From Eubacteriaceae bacterium (GTDB taxonomy: Bacteria; Bacillota; Clostridia; Lachnospirales; Lachnospiraceae): 64,000 bases of DNA. Position numbers and translations under genes: made by a program. The notes beneath the pieces are model-generated. The model had not been told where the DNA came from. It searched no databases and saw only the letters and a program-made list of their open reading frames with translations. The first letter of the stretch is position 1. The number at the start of each line of letters is the position of its first letter. The stretch spans positions 1 to 64,000 of the forward strand of contig CAJSYQ010000008.1 of NCBI GenBank assembly GCA_910574015.1, given 5' to 3'. Shown in pieces: positions 52,163-60,825 of this stretch.

Positions 52163-53626
52163 TTATCCAATCACACGTCTTGCACAGTATGGGGTACGAT
52201 AACGCAGGCTGCTTGTAGTAATACCTGTTCTCTCATTACTTGCATGGACAACCCGTCCGCCGCCAATACAGATCGCAACATGATTCACACGCCCGCCGCT
52301 GGTATAGAAGATCAGATCGCCTGGCTGTGCGTCAGATACTTTAATCTTCTTTCCGGTCCTGGACTGTTCCCCAGAGGTACGCGGAAGACTGATACCAAAT
52401 TTCTTAAATACCGACATAGTAAATCCTGAGCAGTCGGTTCCCCTTGTCAGACTGGTACCACCATATACGTAGGGATTTCCCACAAACTGAAGGGCATAGG
52501 ATACAACCGCAGAGCCGTCGCCGCTTCCCAGTACGCTGCCACCGCCGCCTTCACTGGATCCGCTGCTGCCACTGGCGCCGCCTCCTCCGCTGTTGGAGCC
52601 GCCGCTGTTGGAGCCGGCACTGTTGCTTCCGCCGGAACCGCTGGAGCCTCCCGTACTGGAGCCGGCATTGCTGCTGCCGCCAGAACCGTTCCCGGAACTG
52701 CTGCCCTTATTACTGGAGCCGCTGTTGGAACTGCTCTTATTCTCCGATGTGCTGGCGCTCTTTCTCTCATTCTCCGCTTTCCTTCTGGCGGCCTCCAACT
52801 CAGCCTGACGCTCTGCCTCTTCGGCAGCCGCCTTACGCCTTGCCTCCTCCCGCTCTTCCTCAATGGAAACCGCTTTCTTAAACTGTACCGATACCTTTAC
52901 AAATTCCTTTGACACATATCCGTTCGTATCGCCGTCTACACAAATCTTCGCCCAGTCCCCTTCATCCTTGAGAACCTCGTAGCTTTCTTCTCCCGAGATC
53001 AGTGTCAGCACAGCACTTTCGCTGCTCATCTTCTCCCGGACCCTTAACGTCTCTGTTGTGACAGTGGCCCATTTGGTCCCGAAGTCATCAATAAGCTTTT
53101 CCGCGCTGTAACCGATGGCAAGATAGTCTTTCATTATGTACCCGGTAACAGATCCCGATTTAATCTGTACCCAGTCGCCTTCCGTCTTCGTAATAGTAGC
53201 GGCGCTTCCCCGGTACAGCTTGCCCACGATCTCATCGTCTGTACTGGGCTTTTTGCGTATATTTACATAATCTGCGGCAATCGAAATGCCCACATTGGCA
53301 TATTCGGATTCTGGTTTTGGCGTGGCTGTCGCCGCCGGTGCCGCTGTAGGTTCCGGTGTGGCTCCCACTACCGCCGTCCCGCTGATGGTCGTATCAGCAC
53401 CGCCAGTATTGGACGTATCGTCGCTGAATGCTACGATAGCCTCCGGATTCGACTGGGCTGCACCGGCCTGGACAGAACAGTACTGATCCAGCGTATATGA
53501 CATACCGGCGAGCTCCGTCTCAGTTCCCATGGTAGTAGATGTGGAAACCACATAGTGCCCAAATACGCCAAAGGACAACACAAGGGTTGCTCCCAGTACG
53601 GTTCTGACCACCTTCCTCTGCTGCAT
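52163..53626 (-). CDS. Secreted NlpC/P60 peptidoglycan hydrolase with two SH3 domains
   Basis: 487 residues from the ATG at 53626, nine bases after GGAGGG. A signal peptide (about 1-25) is followed by a Thr/Ala/Pro-rich stretch, two bacterial SH3 domains (about 125-185 and 195-255, with VNIRKKPSTDDEIVGKLYRG and LRVREKMSSESAVL), a charged coiled-coil (EREEARRKAAAEEAERQAEL), and a Ser/Gly-rich linker of about 75 residues. The C-terminal NlpC/P60 domain has catalytic Cys in GTDCSGFTMS and His in GRVNHVAICIGG. Cuts within stem peptides, probably at division or remodelling sites. It has its own promoter and terminator. Confidence 0.95.
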   Translation of the reverse strand: MQQRKVVRTVLGATLVLSFGVFGHYVVSTSTTMGTETELAGMSYTLDQYCSVQAGAAQSNPEAIVAFSDDTSNTGGADTTISGTAVVGATPEPTAAPAATATPKPESEYANVGISIAADYVNIRKKPSTDDEIVGKLYRGSAATITKTEGDWVQIKSGSVTGYIMKDYLAIGYSAEKLIDDFGTKWATVTTETLRVREKMSSESAVLTLISGEESYEVLKDEGDWAKICVDGDTNGYVSKEFVKVSVQFKKAVSIEEEREEARRKAAAEEAERQAELEAARRKAENERKSASTSENKSSSNSGSSNKGSSSGNGSGGSSNAGSSTGGSSGSGGSNSAGSNSGGSNSGGGGASGSSGSSEGGGGSVLGSGDGSAVVSYALQFVGNPYVYGGTSLTRGTDCSGFTMSVFKKFGISLPRTSGEQSRTGKKIKVSDAQPGDLIFYTSGGRVNHVAICIGGGRVVHASNERTGITTSSLRYRTPYCARRVIG

Positions 53627-53702
53627 ATATTTTCCCTCCAATATTGTTTCTCAAAGCACAAAAATCATCCTAATTGTTACAAAATTATTAACTGTACTTC
53701 AC

Positions 53703-53731
53703 AGTATAACAACTCGGAAGATATCTGTCAA
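53703..53731 (-). promoter_or_regulatory. SigmaA promoter of the NlpC/P60 gene
   Basis: On the minus strand TTGACA (53731-53726), a 17-base spacer and TATACT (53708-53703), about 75 bases before the start codon. The rest of the 310-base gap towards 53936 holds no gene. Confidence 0.75.
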
Positions 53732-53873
53732 GCCCTGTAGGAATCGATTTTTTACATATTTTTTCCATCCGCATTCCAAAGCTTATCCCTCCGTCGGATC
53801 ATTCTACACCAATTGACCCAAATACTGTATTTTTAACTCTTTTCATTTCCAAATATCTGTGTTACAATGAACT

Positions 53874-53903
53874 ATAAAGTAAGCGGGATACCTGACAGGA
53901 ATC
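53874..53903 (+). promoter_or_regulatory. Possible flagellar sigma (SigD/sigma28) promoter
   Basis: TAAAGTAA at 53876, then 11 bases and GACAGGAA. The -35 part fits the TAAAGTTT consensus well, while the -10 part matches GCCGATAA at only about half of its positions. Its place before a motility-family gene makes it worth noting. Confidence 0.3.
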
Positions 53904-53936
53904 GATGAGTATCTTCATAATGAAAGGAAGGACGCT

Positions 53937-54131
53937 ATGGAATTATGTGACGGCATTGATATTGCGGCTTATTCTGTTATGAATGCCCAGACCCAGACCA
54001 TGCAGGCGATTGGTACAGGAATTCTTGCCAAAACCCTGGATACGGCAGAGGCGGCAGGCGCACAGCTTGTCCAGATGATGGAACAATCCGTAAATCCGCA
54101 TCTGGGCGGAAATATTGACATTATGATATAG
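53937..54131 (+). CDS. YjfB-family putative motility protein
   Basis: 64 residues, starting at an ATG eight bases after AAAGGAAGG. MNAQTQTMQAIGTGILAKTL and AQLVQMMEQSVNPHLGGNID fit the short YjfB motility family, whose members are SigD-dependent in Bacillus but have no defined mechanism. A terminator follows directly. Confidence 0.8.
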   Translation: MELCDGIDIAAYSVMNAQTQTMQAIGTGILAKTLDTAEAAGAQLVQMMEQSVNPHLGGNIDIMI

Positions 54132-54157
54132 AGCGCCGCTGCAGGGCGCTCTTTTCT
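54132..54157 (+). terminator. Intrinsic terminator after the YjfB-like gene
   Basis: GAGCGCC, a six-base loop and GGGCGCTC form the stem, followed by TTTTCTC. Confidence 0.85.
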
Positions 54158-54225
54158 CTGGCCGGACGTACCGTCTGGTCCGCTGATACCGATGATTTTC
54201 AAGAACTAAGTGGGAGGAAATTGCA

Positions 54226-54552
54226 ATGAGCAGACGTATGCGCACACTATTGGCAAAATACAAAGAACTCTGCGGACAGGCACTGACCGCAGAGGAAACC
54301 GCCGCTGCCAAGGAAGAACTGTTGATACAGATTGGTTTTTTCCAGCACGAACGTCTCATCCATCTGATCGTCACCGTTCTTTTTGCCCTGCTCACCGTTA
54401 TTTCACTGCTGGCGGAACTGTTTCTGACAGAACCGATACTTCTTGTCCTGTCCCTGCTCTTTCTGGTGCTCCTGGTTCCCTATGTCGGGCATTACTACCT
54501 ATTGGAAAACGGAGTGCAAAAGCTGTATGAATTCTATGATTCTCTCGGGTGA
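54226..54552 (+). CDS. Small two-helix membrane protein, unknown
   Basis: 108 residues. The N-terminal about 40 residues are basic then helical and soluble. Two transmembrane helices follow (about 44-64 and 68-88, LIVTVLFALLTVISLLAELF and LLVLSLLFLVLLVPYVGHYY), then a short tail. The start follows GGGAGG at good spacing. No family is recognised. It is convergent with the RidA gene, whose end lies 16 bases away. Confidence 0.7.
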   Translation: MSRRMRTLLAKYKELCGQALTAEETAAAKEELLIQIGFFQHERLIHLIVTVLFALLTVISLLAELFLTEPILLVLSLLFLVLLVPYVGHYYLLENGVQKLYEFYDSLG

Positions 54553-54568
54553 ACCTCACAGTCAGGCT

Positions 54569-54949
54569 TTATCCCCGGGCCACGACTGCCTCAATCTCGA
54601 TCAATACATCCTTTGGCAGTCTTGCCACTTCCACACAGGAGCGTGCCGGACAGTCCGTCTTAAAATATTTCGAGTAGATCTCATTTACCTTTGCAAAATC
54701 ATTCATATCTTTAATAAACACAACTGTTTTTACCGTATCTTCCAGCCTGGCGCCCGCCGCCCTGATCAACGCAGCCAGATTGCCTATGGCCTGATCCGCT
54801 TGTTCCTCAATCCCGCCCTGTACCAGTTCACCAGTGGAAGGCACAATGGGGATGACACCGGAGGTAAAAATGAATCCGTTTACCTCCACCGCCTGTGAAT
54901 ATGGACCAATGGCTGCCGGAGCCTGGTCTGTGGATATGATTTTTTTCAT
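54569..54949 (-). CDS. ridA: RidA-family enamine/imine deaminase
   Basis: 126 residues. Hydrolyses reactive enamines such as 2-aminoacrylate made by PLP enzymes. The active-site Arg lies in CPARSCVEVARLPKDVLIEI (near residue 104) with the downstream Glu, and the N-terminal signature is APAAIGPYSQAVEVNGFIFT. Single gene with no linked partners. Confidence 0.95.
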   Translation of the reverse strand: MKKIISTDQAPAAIGPYSQAVEVNGFIFTSGVIPIVPSTGELVQGGIEEQADQAIGNLAALIRAAGARLEDTVKTVVFIKDMNDFAKVNEIYSKYFKTDCPARSCVEVARLPKDVLIEIEAVVARG

Positions 54950-55015
54950 AATGTTTCACACCTTTCTTTTTCTGTTTATCTTTTTAATTCAATAAGAAAT
55001 TCCGCTGGGTGCGGA

Positions 55016-55040
55016 TGGCTGCACTTCTCAGCCATTTTTT
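55016..55040 (+). terminator. Plus-strand terminator opposite the RidA upstream region
   Basis: TGGCTG (55016-55021) pairs with CAGCCA (55029-55034), then six T. The nearest plus-strand gene upstream ends at 54552, so it would stop transcripts that run antisense through ridA. Confidence 0.55.
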
Positions 55041-55127
55041 AGTATAACTCATTCTTTCTGAGAATTCACTAGTTTTTTATAGGAATCTCTAGTATAATAG
55101 GACAAAAAGCATACAATGGAGGTAGCA

Positions 55128-55985
55128 ATGACACCAGAACAAAAATTACTGGGCTCTACAACCCGGTTATCCATGATAAAGACTTCAAAATTCGGTATCT
55201 ATCTTGGTTCGGATGAGTACCCCGGACTGGAGGTTCTCCTTCCCAATAATCAGGTGCCCCAGGGGATCGCCCCAGGAGATCCCCTGGAGGTATTCCTCTA
55301 CCGGGATTCCGAAGACCGGCTCACCGCCACCACCACGGTTCCCTATATCACTCTGTATGAGACAGCCCCATTGAGGGTAACCGATGTGACAAATATCGGC
55401 GCCTTTCTGAACTGGGGACTTGCCAAAGACCTCTTTCTTCCCTTCAAGGAACAGACAAAACGGGTTCGGGTGGGGGATACAGTTCTGGCCGCTCTCTACA
55501 TCGATAAGAGCGATCGTCTCTGCGCCACCATGCATGTCTACGACTACCTGTACAATGACAGCAGCTACCAAAAAGGCAATCTGGTCCATGGTATGGTCTA
55601 TGAGATCATAGACACCTTTGGCGTGTTTGTGGCAGTGGATAACAAGTATTCCGCACTGATCCCCCACAATGAAATGTCACGTGAGCTGCATGTGGGAGAC
55701 GAGGTGGATGCCCGGGTAAAAGAGGTGACAGAAGAAGGCAAACTGACCCTCAGCCTGCAGCAGAAGCTCAAAGTACAGATGGGTATGGATGCGGAACTCA
55801 TCCTGCAGCGGCTGGAAAACAGCGGTGGTTTTCTCCCCTTTCATGACAAAACATCACCCGAGATCATCAAACGGGAATTCTGTATCAGTAAAGCGGCCTT
55901 TAAACGCGCCATTGGCAGATTGAAGAAACAGGGAAAGATAGAAATTACCGATCAGGGAATCCGGCTGGCGACGCCAACCCCATAA
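55128..55985 (+). CDS. CvfB-like S1-domain RNA-binding protein
   Basis: 285 residues from the ATG at 55128 after GGAGG. Tandem S1/OB-fold domains, with VTNIGAFLNWGLAKDLFLPF (first clear S1 copy) and YEIIDTFGVFVAVDNKYSAL (second), then a C-terminal winged-helix (FHDKTSPEIIKREFCISKAA, FKRAIGRLKKQGKIEI). This layout is that of CvfB/YitL, a virulence-associated RNA-binding regulator in staphylococci. A TATAAT at 55093 may be its -10. Confidence 0.88.
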   Translation: MTPEQKLLGSTTRLSMIKTSKFGIYLGSDEYPGLEVLLPNNQVPQGIAPGDPLEVFLYRDSEDRLTATTTVPYITLYETAPLRVTDVTNIGAFLNWGLAKDLFLPFKEQTKRVRVGDTVLAALYIDKSDRLCATMHVYDYLYNDSSYQKGNLVHGMVYEIIDTFGVFVAVDNKYSALIPHNEMSRELHVGDEVDARVKEVTEEGKLTLSLQQKLKVQMGMDAELILQRLENSGGFLPFHDKTSPEIIKREFCISKAAFKRAIGRLKKQGKIEITDQGIRLATPTP

Positions 55986-55991
55986 AGAAAA

Positions 55992-56020
55992 AAATCCCCC
56001 CACAGTCTGTGGAGGGATTT
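55992..56020. terminator. Bidirectional terminator between the CvfB-like and YvyF genes
   Basis: AAATCCCCCCACAG and CTGTGGAGGGATTT pair around one T with one mismatch, flanked by A-rich and T-rich tracts. Shared by the two convergent genes. Confidence 0.8.
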
Positions 56021-56022
56021 CT

Positions 56023-56436
56023 TCAGTTATCCAGAAATCTCATACGGCTCTCTGACGACTTCTTCGGCTTCATGGCCACACCTTCCGGCTTTTTATTCAG
56101 GCCGGCAGCCTGACGCAGATTATTCGAGAGTGTATTCTTGCAGGCATCACAGTAACGCCCTGTCTTAATGGTCTTTCCACAGCTCTCACAGGGAAGTCCC
56201 ACCGGAGAATCATCTGAAAATACAAGACGCTCCTCACGGATCCAGGATTTGATCTGCCGCACGCTTACTTCCATGGCTTCAGAAACCAGCTGTATGTCTG
56301 CATTGGGATTTTCCCTGACATACTTCTTCACTTCCACAAACTTATCTTCCACCTTTTTCTGGCAGGAAGGGCAGATTCTTTGTCCCTGGATATAATTAAA
56401 TAACTTTCCACATCCTTTACATGTTATGAGTTCCAT
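56023..56436 (-). CDS. YvyF-family flagellar regulator with two zinc-binding parts
   Basis: 137 residues from the ATG at 56436, eight bases after AGGAGG. N-terminal zinc-finger-like CKGCGKLFNYIQGQRICPSC, a middle winged or helix-turn-helix part (DIQLVSEAMEVSVRQIKSWI), and a second cysteine set CESCGKTIKTGRYCDAC. In Bacillus yvyF lies after comFC and before flgM; here comFC-like is upstream but no flgM follows. Confidence 0.88.
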   Translation of the reverse strand: MELITCKGCGKLFNYIQGQRICPSCQKKVEDKFVEVKKYVRENPNADIQLVSEAMEVSVRQIKSWIREERLVFSDDSPVGLPCESCGKTIKTGRYCDACKNTLSNNLRQAAGLNKKPEGVAMKPKKSSESRMRFLDN

Positions 56437-56452
56437 CTTCTTATCCTCCTTT

Positions 56453-57169
56453 TTAGCAATCACTGCCTGTGCACAGGCAGATAAAATATATCTTTTCCAC
56501 TCCGGCATTCCGCAGGGCAAGCCCGCATGCCTCCAAAGTCGCACCGGTTGTATAGATATCATCAATGAGAACAATACTCCGGCAGACTGCTGTCTTTTCC
56601 AACCATCGGGGATTCACGGCAAAGGCATCCTTAAGATTTTCCTTTCTCTGCCGGCCATTCAGTCCCTTCTGCGGCCGGGTACTCCGGATGCGCAGGAGGG
56701 CGTCCTCCCATACCGGTATACCGGTATGCTTTCCCACGAAACCGGCAACATATGCCGCCTGATTAAAGCCGCGGAACCATCTGCGGCGCCAGTAAAGTGG
56801 TACTGGTATAATACAGCCGGGATTCCAGTGATGCAGGAGAGCTCCCTTTCTTCTCAGAATCTCCCGTCCATAAAAATCACCGTCCGCCAGACAGCCCTGA
56901 TACTTAAAATTGGCCATAGCCTTCCGCATTGCATCGGTGTAGATCCAGAGCGCCGTTCCCTGCTCCAGGATACTGTCCCTGCTTTTGCAGTCCATGCAGT
57001 ATTCCTCTTCCACATCCGCAATGGGTTTCCCACAGTGCCGGCAGCATGGTTCTGTCACTTCCGGGAGCCGGGACCAACAGCCATCGCAAACTCCCTGTCC
57101 GTCCCTCTCCAGTACCATATCACAGACCGGACACTTAGCTGGAAATAATAATCCTAACGCATTCCACAT
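56453..57169 (-). CDS. comFC: ComF-family phosphoribosyltransferase-like protein
   Basis: 238 residues. An N-terminal double zinc motif (CPVCDMVLERDGQGVCDGC, CCRHCGKPI, CMDC) precedes a phosphoribosyltransferase fold with the PRPP loop IVLIDDIYTTGATLEACG. Involved in DNA uptake in competent bacteria; the comFA helicase is not in the window. 16 bases upstream of the yvyF-like gene, keeping the Bacillus order. Confidence 0.93.
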   Translation of the reverse strand: MWNALGLLFPAKCPVCDMVLERDGQGVCDGCWSRLPEVTEPCCRHCGKPIADVEEEYCMDCKSRDSILEQGTALWIYTDAMRKAMANFKYQGCLADGDFYGREILRRKGALLHHWNPGCIIPVPLYWRRRWFRGFNQAAYVAGFVGKHTGIPVWEDALLRIRSTRPQKGLNGRQRKENLKDAFAVNPRWLEKTAVCRSIVLIDDIYTTGATLEACGLALRNAGVEKIYFICLCTGSDC

Positions 57170-57270
57170 TCTCCTACCCCTGACTCTCCCTCTATCATAA
57201 CAAATTTATCTGAATTTTGCACTATCTTTTTTTATTTTATTCCGGCAGCTCCTGACGGGCTGTTTCCCTG

Positions 57271-59502
57271 TCAGCCCTTTATCAATTCCGATATTCTCTC
57301 CGCCAGCGACGAATATCTCATCTGTTCGGATTTATTCTGGATCATCCCCCGCACAGTTTCACGGCTTCCCACGATGGTTACACATTTCCTTCCGCGTGTC
57401 ACTGCCGTATACAGGATATTCCTGTTCATCAGCGGTCTCGGTCCCGCCAGCAGAGGCAGCACCACCGCCGGATATTCGCTGCCCTGGGACTTATGTATGG
57501 TAATGGCATAGGCGAGTTCCAGTTCATCCATATTGCCCTGGGGATACGTCACATATTTTTCGTCGTCGAACCGGACTGTTATCTCCTTATTAAAGGTATC
57601 GATCTCTGTAATAATGCCGCAGTCCCCATTAAATACACCGCTCCCCTCCTCGATCACCATCTGGTTGTAGCCCCGGATCTCCCATTTGATCTGATAATTG
57701 TTCTTCATCTGCATCACCTTATCACCCTCCCGGAACAGCTGGCCATGACTCTCCATCTCGTTCTTATCCGGGCTCTTGGGATTCAGATACCTCTGCAGCA
57801 CCTCATTGCAGCGGTATACCCCCAGCTCTCCCTTCTTCATCGGAGTGAGAACCTGAACGTCAAAGGGCGTACAGGACGTATAGGCCGGCATCTTCTCCCG
57901 CACCAGCCAGAGCATGACCTCCAGGACCCCATGGCTGTCGTCCCTTTTCAGGCAGAAAAAATCCCTGCTGTTATTATCCAGTTCAATTTCCTCCCCATCA
58001 TTGATCCTGTGGGCGTTTAATATAATGTCACTCTCCGCCGCCTGGCGGAAGATCCGGGATAACTTCACCACATTAAAACAGTGGGAACGGATTATATCCT
58101 TTAACACATTCCCCGGTCCCACACTGGGCAGCTGGTTCACATCGCCCACCAGGATCAGCCTTGTTCCCACTGCCACCGCCTTCAACAGGCTGTGAAAGAG
58201 GTAAATATCCACCATAGACATCTCATCGATGATCAGAACATCCGTCTCCAGCGGATTCCACTCATTCCGTCCAAAAAGCTCCTCCTGTTTATTTTCCTCC
58301 CTGTTTTCCCCCTCCAACAGGGAACCATTATATTCCAGCAGGCGGTGTATCGTCTGTGCCTCACAGCCGGCCGCCTCCGCCATCCGCTTGGCGGCGCGCC
58401 CGGTAGGCGCCGCCAGAAGGATTTCCATCCCGGTCTCCCGCAGGCACCGGATGATCATATTGATGGTAGTTGTCTTCCCCGTTCCCGGTCCTCCCGTGAT
58501 CACCAGCAGCCCTGTGCTCATAGCCTCCCGGACGGCGATCCTCTGCTGCTCGTCCAGCTCCAGCCCCTCCCTCTCCGCCACAGAATCAATCACGGCATCG
58601 CAGCCTCCGGTATTCCTTCTGATGGGAACATTGAGATCCGTCAGCATCCGGGCACAGTTCAGTTCCGAATAATACAGCGCCGGAAGATACACCGCCCTTT
58701 CCTCTGTCACAATGACGGCCTTGTCCAGAGCCATCTGTTCCAATACATCCAACAGCTGGCCGGCAGACACCTCAAGCCGGTACACCGCTTCCTTCAGGAG
58801 CTGCTGCTCCGGCATATACACATAACCGGCACTGGTGCCAAGTCCCAGTACATACAAAATACCGGCCCGCACCCGGTAGTCGGAATCCAACGCAAATCCG
58901 GCCTTCCGGGCAATCTCATCCGCGATGCGGAAACCCACTCCCGCAATGTCCTCCGCCAGCTGATACGGGTTCTGCTTTACGATTTCATACAGTCCCGCTC
59001 CATACGCCTTAAAAATCTTCACTGCCAGCTGATTTGAGATCCCATACTCCTGCAGAAAAAGCATGGCGCTGCGCATCTCTCTCTTTTCCTCAAACTGCAG
59101 GGAAATGGCCATGGCCTTCTTCTCGCTGATCCCCTTGACCTCAGCCAGACGTTCCGGTTCCTTCTCTATAACCTCAAAGGTTCTGTCGCCAAACCGGTCC
59201 ACGATCCTCTTTGCCAGTCCCCCCCGTATCCCGGCAATGGCGCCGGAAGAGAGGTAACGCAGCATGGCGGCCTGGTCGTCCGGATCCTTTGTCTCCAGGG
59301 AAGCCACCTTCAGCTGCTCCATATAGACGGGATGTTGTACGATCTCTCCTCTGACGCAGACATACTCACCCTCGCTGATAAAGGGGAAATTCCCCACGCA
59401 GGTCTCTGTCTCCCCCTCTGCATTCTCCAGTTCAAATACCGTATACCCGTTTTCCACATTCCGGAAAACAATGTGGGAAACATATCCGTTTCTCTCTTCC
59501 AT
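57271..59502 (-). CDS. recD2: RecD2 helicase
   Basis: A 5'-3' superfamily 1 helicase for DNA repair in bacteria without RecBC. 743 residues from the ATG at 59502, after GGAG. N-terminal OB-like domain with GYVSHIVFRNVENGYTVFEL, paired helix-hairpin-helix-type part (GAIAGIRGGLAKRIVDRFGD), Walker A LVITGGPGTGKTTTINMI (near residue 340), Walker B VLIIDEMSMVD, and the C-terminal motif AYAITIHKSQGSEYPAVVLP. Confidence 0.96.
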   Translation of the reverse strand: MEERNGYVSHIVFRNVENGYTVFELENAEGETETCVGNFPFISEGEYVCVRGEIVQHPVYMEQLKVASLETKDPDDQAAMLRYLSSGAIAGIRGGLAKRIVDRFGDRTFEVIEKEPERLAEVKGISEKKAMAISLQFEEKREMRSAMLFLQEYGISNQLAVKIFKAYGAGLYEIVKQNPYQLAEDIAGVGFRIADEIARKAGFALDSDYRVRAGILYVLGLGTSAGYVYMPEQQLLKEAVYRLEVSAGQLLDVLEQMALDKAVIVTEERAVYLPALYYSELNCARMLTDLNVPIRRNTGGCDAVIDSVAEREGLELDEQQRIAVREAMSTGLLVITGGPGTGKTTTINMIIRCLRETGMEILLAAPTGRAAKRMAEAAGCEAQTIHRLLEYNGSLLEGENREENKQEELFGRNEWNPLETDVLIIDEMSMVDIYLFHSLLKAVAVGTRLILVGDVNQLPSVGPGNVLKDIIRSHCFNVVKLSRIFRQAAESDIILNAHRINDGEEIELDNNSRDFFCLKRDDSHGVLEVMLWLVREKMPAYTSCTPFDVQVLTPMKKGELGVYRCNEVLQRYLNPKSPDKNEMESHGQLFREGDKVMQMKNNYQIKWEIRGYNQMVIEEGSGVFNGDCGIITEIDTFNKEITVRFDDEKYVTYPQGNMDELELAYAITIHKSQGSEYPAVVLPLLAGPRPLMNRNILYTAVTRGRKCVTIVGSRETVRGMIQNKSEQMRYSSLAERISELIKG

Positions 59503-59524
59503 GGTAATCTCCATTCACAATACA

Positions 59525-59576
59525 AAAATACCGTTCAGTCCCAAAACTTTCATTCTGCAGACTGAGCGGTATTTAA
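59525..59576 (-). terminator. Terminator after the rod-binding protein gene
   Basis: AAATACCG and CAGTC on the left pair with GACTG and CGGTATTT on the right. On the minus strand TTTTTG follows. It closes the mbl-flhO-flhP-rod protein operon before recD2. Confidence 0.8.
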
Positions 59577-59592
59577 ACTGTCCTCTTACAAA

Positions 59593-59955
59593 TCACTTAT
59601 TCACAGTCTCGCCCTGATTTGCCTTAATGGATTCATACAACTTTTCGGCAATCCCAAGCCCCTGACCGCTGTATACCATATTGTTCGCGATCTCCTCCAG
59701 ATAATTGTCCGAAAACATATTGACATAATCAGAACTGCTGTCCTCACTGTCTTCGTCATCCGAAAAAGCTTTTGCTACCTTTTCCATATTTTTATACATC
59801 TGCTGGATCATATACGATTCAAACTGTCTGCAGGCATCCAGTGTCTCGTCGTCCGTATTCGCCCCTTTGATCTGGCTGGTGACCTTATCTGCCGTCAGAT
59901 CATTGGCGTCCAGCGAATAATTGGTAAGGTAAGTATTATCTAATGAAACTGACAT
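59593..59955 (-). CDS. Flagellar rod-binding protein (FlgJ N-terminal family)
   Basis: 120 residues. Contains only the rod-capping part of FlgJ: TLDACRQFESYMIQQMYKNM and MFSDNYLEEIANNMVYSGQG, a clear match to the rod-binding family, with no muramidase domain. An acidic Ser/Asp stretch (SDDEDSEDSSSDYV) interrupts the two parts. It follows the FlhP/FlgG gene by 21 bases. Confidence 0.92.
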   Translation of the reverse strand: MSVSLDNTYLTNYSLDANDLTADKVTSQIKGANTDDETLDACRQFESYMIQQMYKNMEKVAKAFSDDEDSEDSSSDYVNMFSDNYLEEIANNMVYSGQGLGIAEKLYESIKANQGETVNK

Positions 59956-59976
59956 AGCCTTCCTCCTTTACCGGCA

Positions 59977-60786
59977 TTATGAACGAAGATTATTGGCCTG
60001 CTGAAGCATGTCATCCGATGCCTTGATGGCCTTGGAATTCATTTCATAAGCACGCTGCGCAATAATCATATTTACCATCTCGTCTGCCGCCTGCACATTA
60101 GAACCCTCCAGACGTCCTGAGACGATCTTAGCGTTCAGATCCTGTGCCGTGTAGATCGTCGCCGGTCCGGATGCCTCTGACTGTGCGTAGTTGGAGGCCG
60201 AAATCTTATCCAGTCCCCCGGCATTAGGGAAATGGGCAAGACCGATCTGGATCCCGATGTACTGCGGGTTGTTGTTGGCATCTGGATAAGCCATATTGCC
60301 AAACTGATCCACCTGTATCTCCGAAGAGCGGTATGTAGCCGGCAGGGTAATGGGATTTCCCGCCGTATCCAGTACCGGATTCCCCTCGCTGTCTGTCAGG
60401 GCAAGGCCGTCGTTTGTCACTGCCATAATAAAATGACCGTTTCTCGTATATGCTGTGGATCCGTCATTTGTCCTCACCATGAAAAAGCCCTCTCCCTGGA
60501 TAGCATAGTCAAATGCCCCATTGGAAGCAAGGAGATTTCCCTGTGTAAAATCCGATGATATGGATGCCACCCTGGTACCCAGTCCAACCTGAGCGCCCAC
60601 TGGTTTGGCCTCCCCAGTCGTAGTCGTTGCCCTTCTCTGCAGATTCTGATAGATCAGAGATTTGAAATCTGCAGCCTGTGTCTTATATCCTGTTGATGAA
60701 ATATTGGACAGATTGTTGGCGATCACATCCAGATTGGTCTGCTGACCGATCATTCCGCTGGCCGCTGTCCACAAAGCACGCATCAT
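59977..60786 (-). CDS. flgG: Flagellar basal-body rod protein, FlgG/FlhP type
   Basis: 269 residues. N-terminal rod motif ALWTAASGMIGQQTNLDVIA and NNLSNISSTGYK, middle domain GEGFFMVRTNDGSTAYTRNG, and C-terminal EMVNMIIAQRAYEMNSKAIK. It corresponds to FlhP in the Bacillus mbl-flhO-flhP order, and structurally to the distal rod protein FlgG. The start follows AGGAGG. Confidence 0.93.
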   Translation of the reverse strand: MMRALWTAASGMIGQQTNLDVIANNLSNISSTGYKTQAADFKSLIYQNLQRRATTTTGEAKPVGAQVGLGTRVASISSDFTQGNLLASNGAFDYAIQGEGFFMVRTNDGSTAYTRNGHFIMAVTNDGLALTDSEGNPVLDTAGNPITLPATYRSSEIQVDQFGNMAYPDANNNPQYIGIQIGLAHFPNAGGLDKISASNYAQSEASGPATIYTAQDLNAKIVSGRLEGSNVQAADEMVNMIIAQRAYEMNSKAIKASDDMLQQANNLRS

Positions 60787-60825
60787 ATGGCGCCACCTCC
60801 TGTTTTTCTATTAGGAAAATTAATA

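Noticed and set aside
52447-52881. Proline- and leucine-rich or alanine-rich frames opposite the NlpC/P60 linker
   Set aside because: They arise from the Ser/Gly repeat linker read in other frames; the sense frame has signal peptide, SH3 and catalytic domains.
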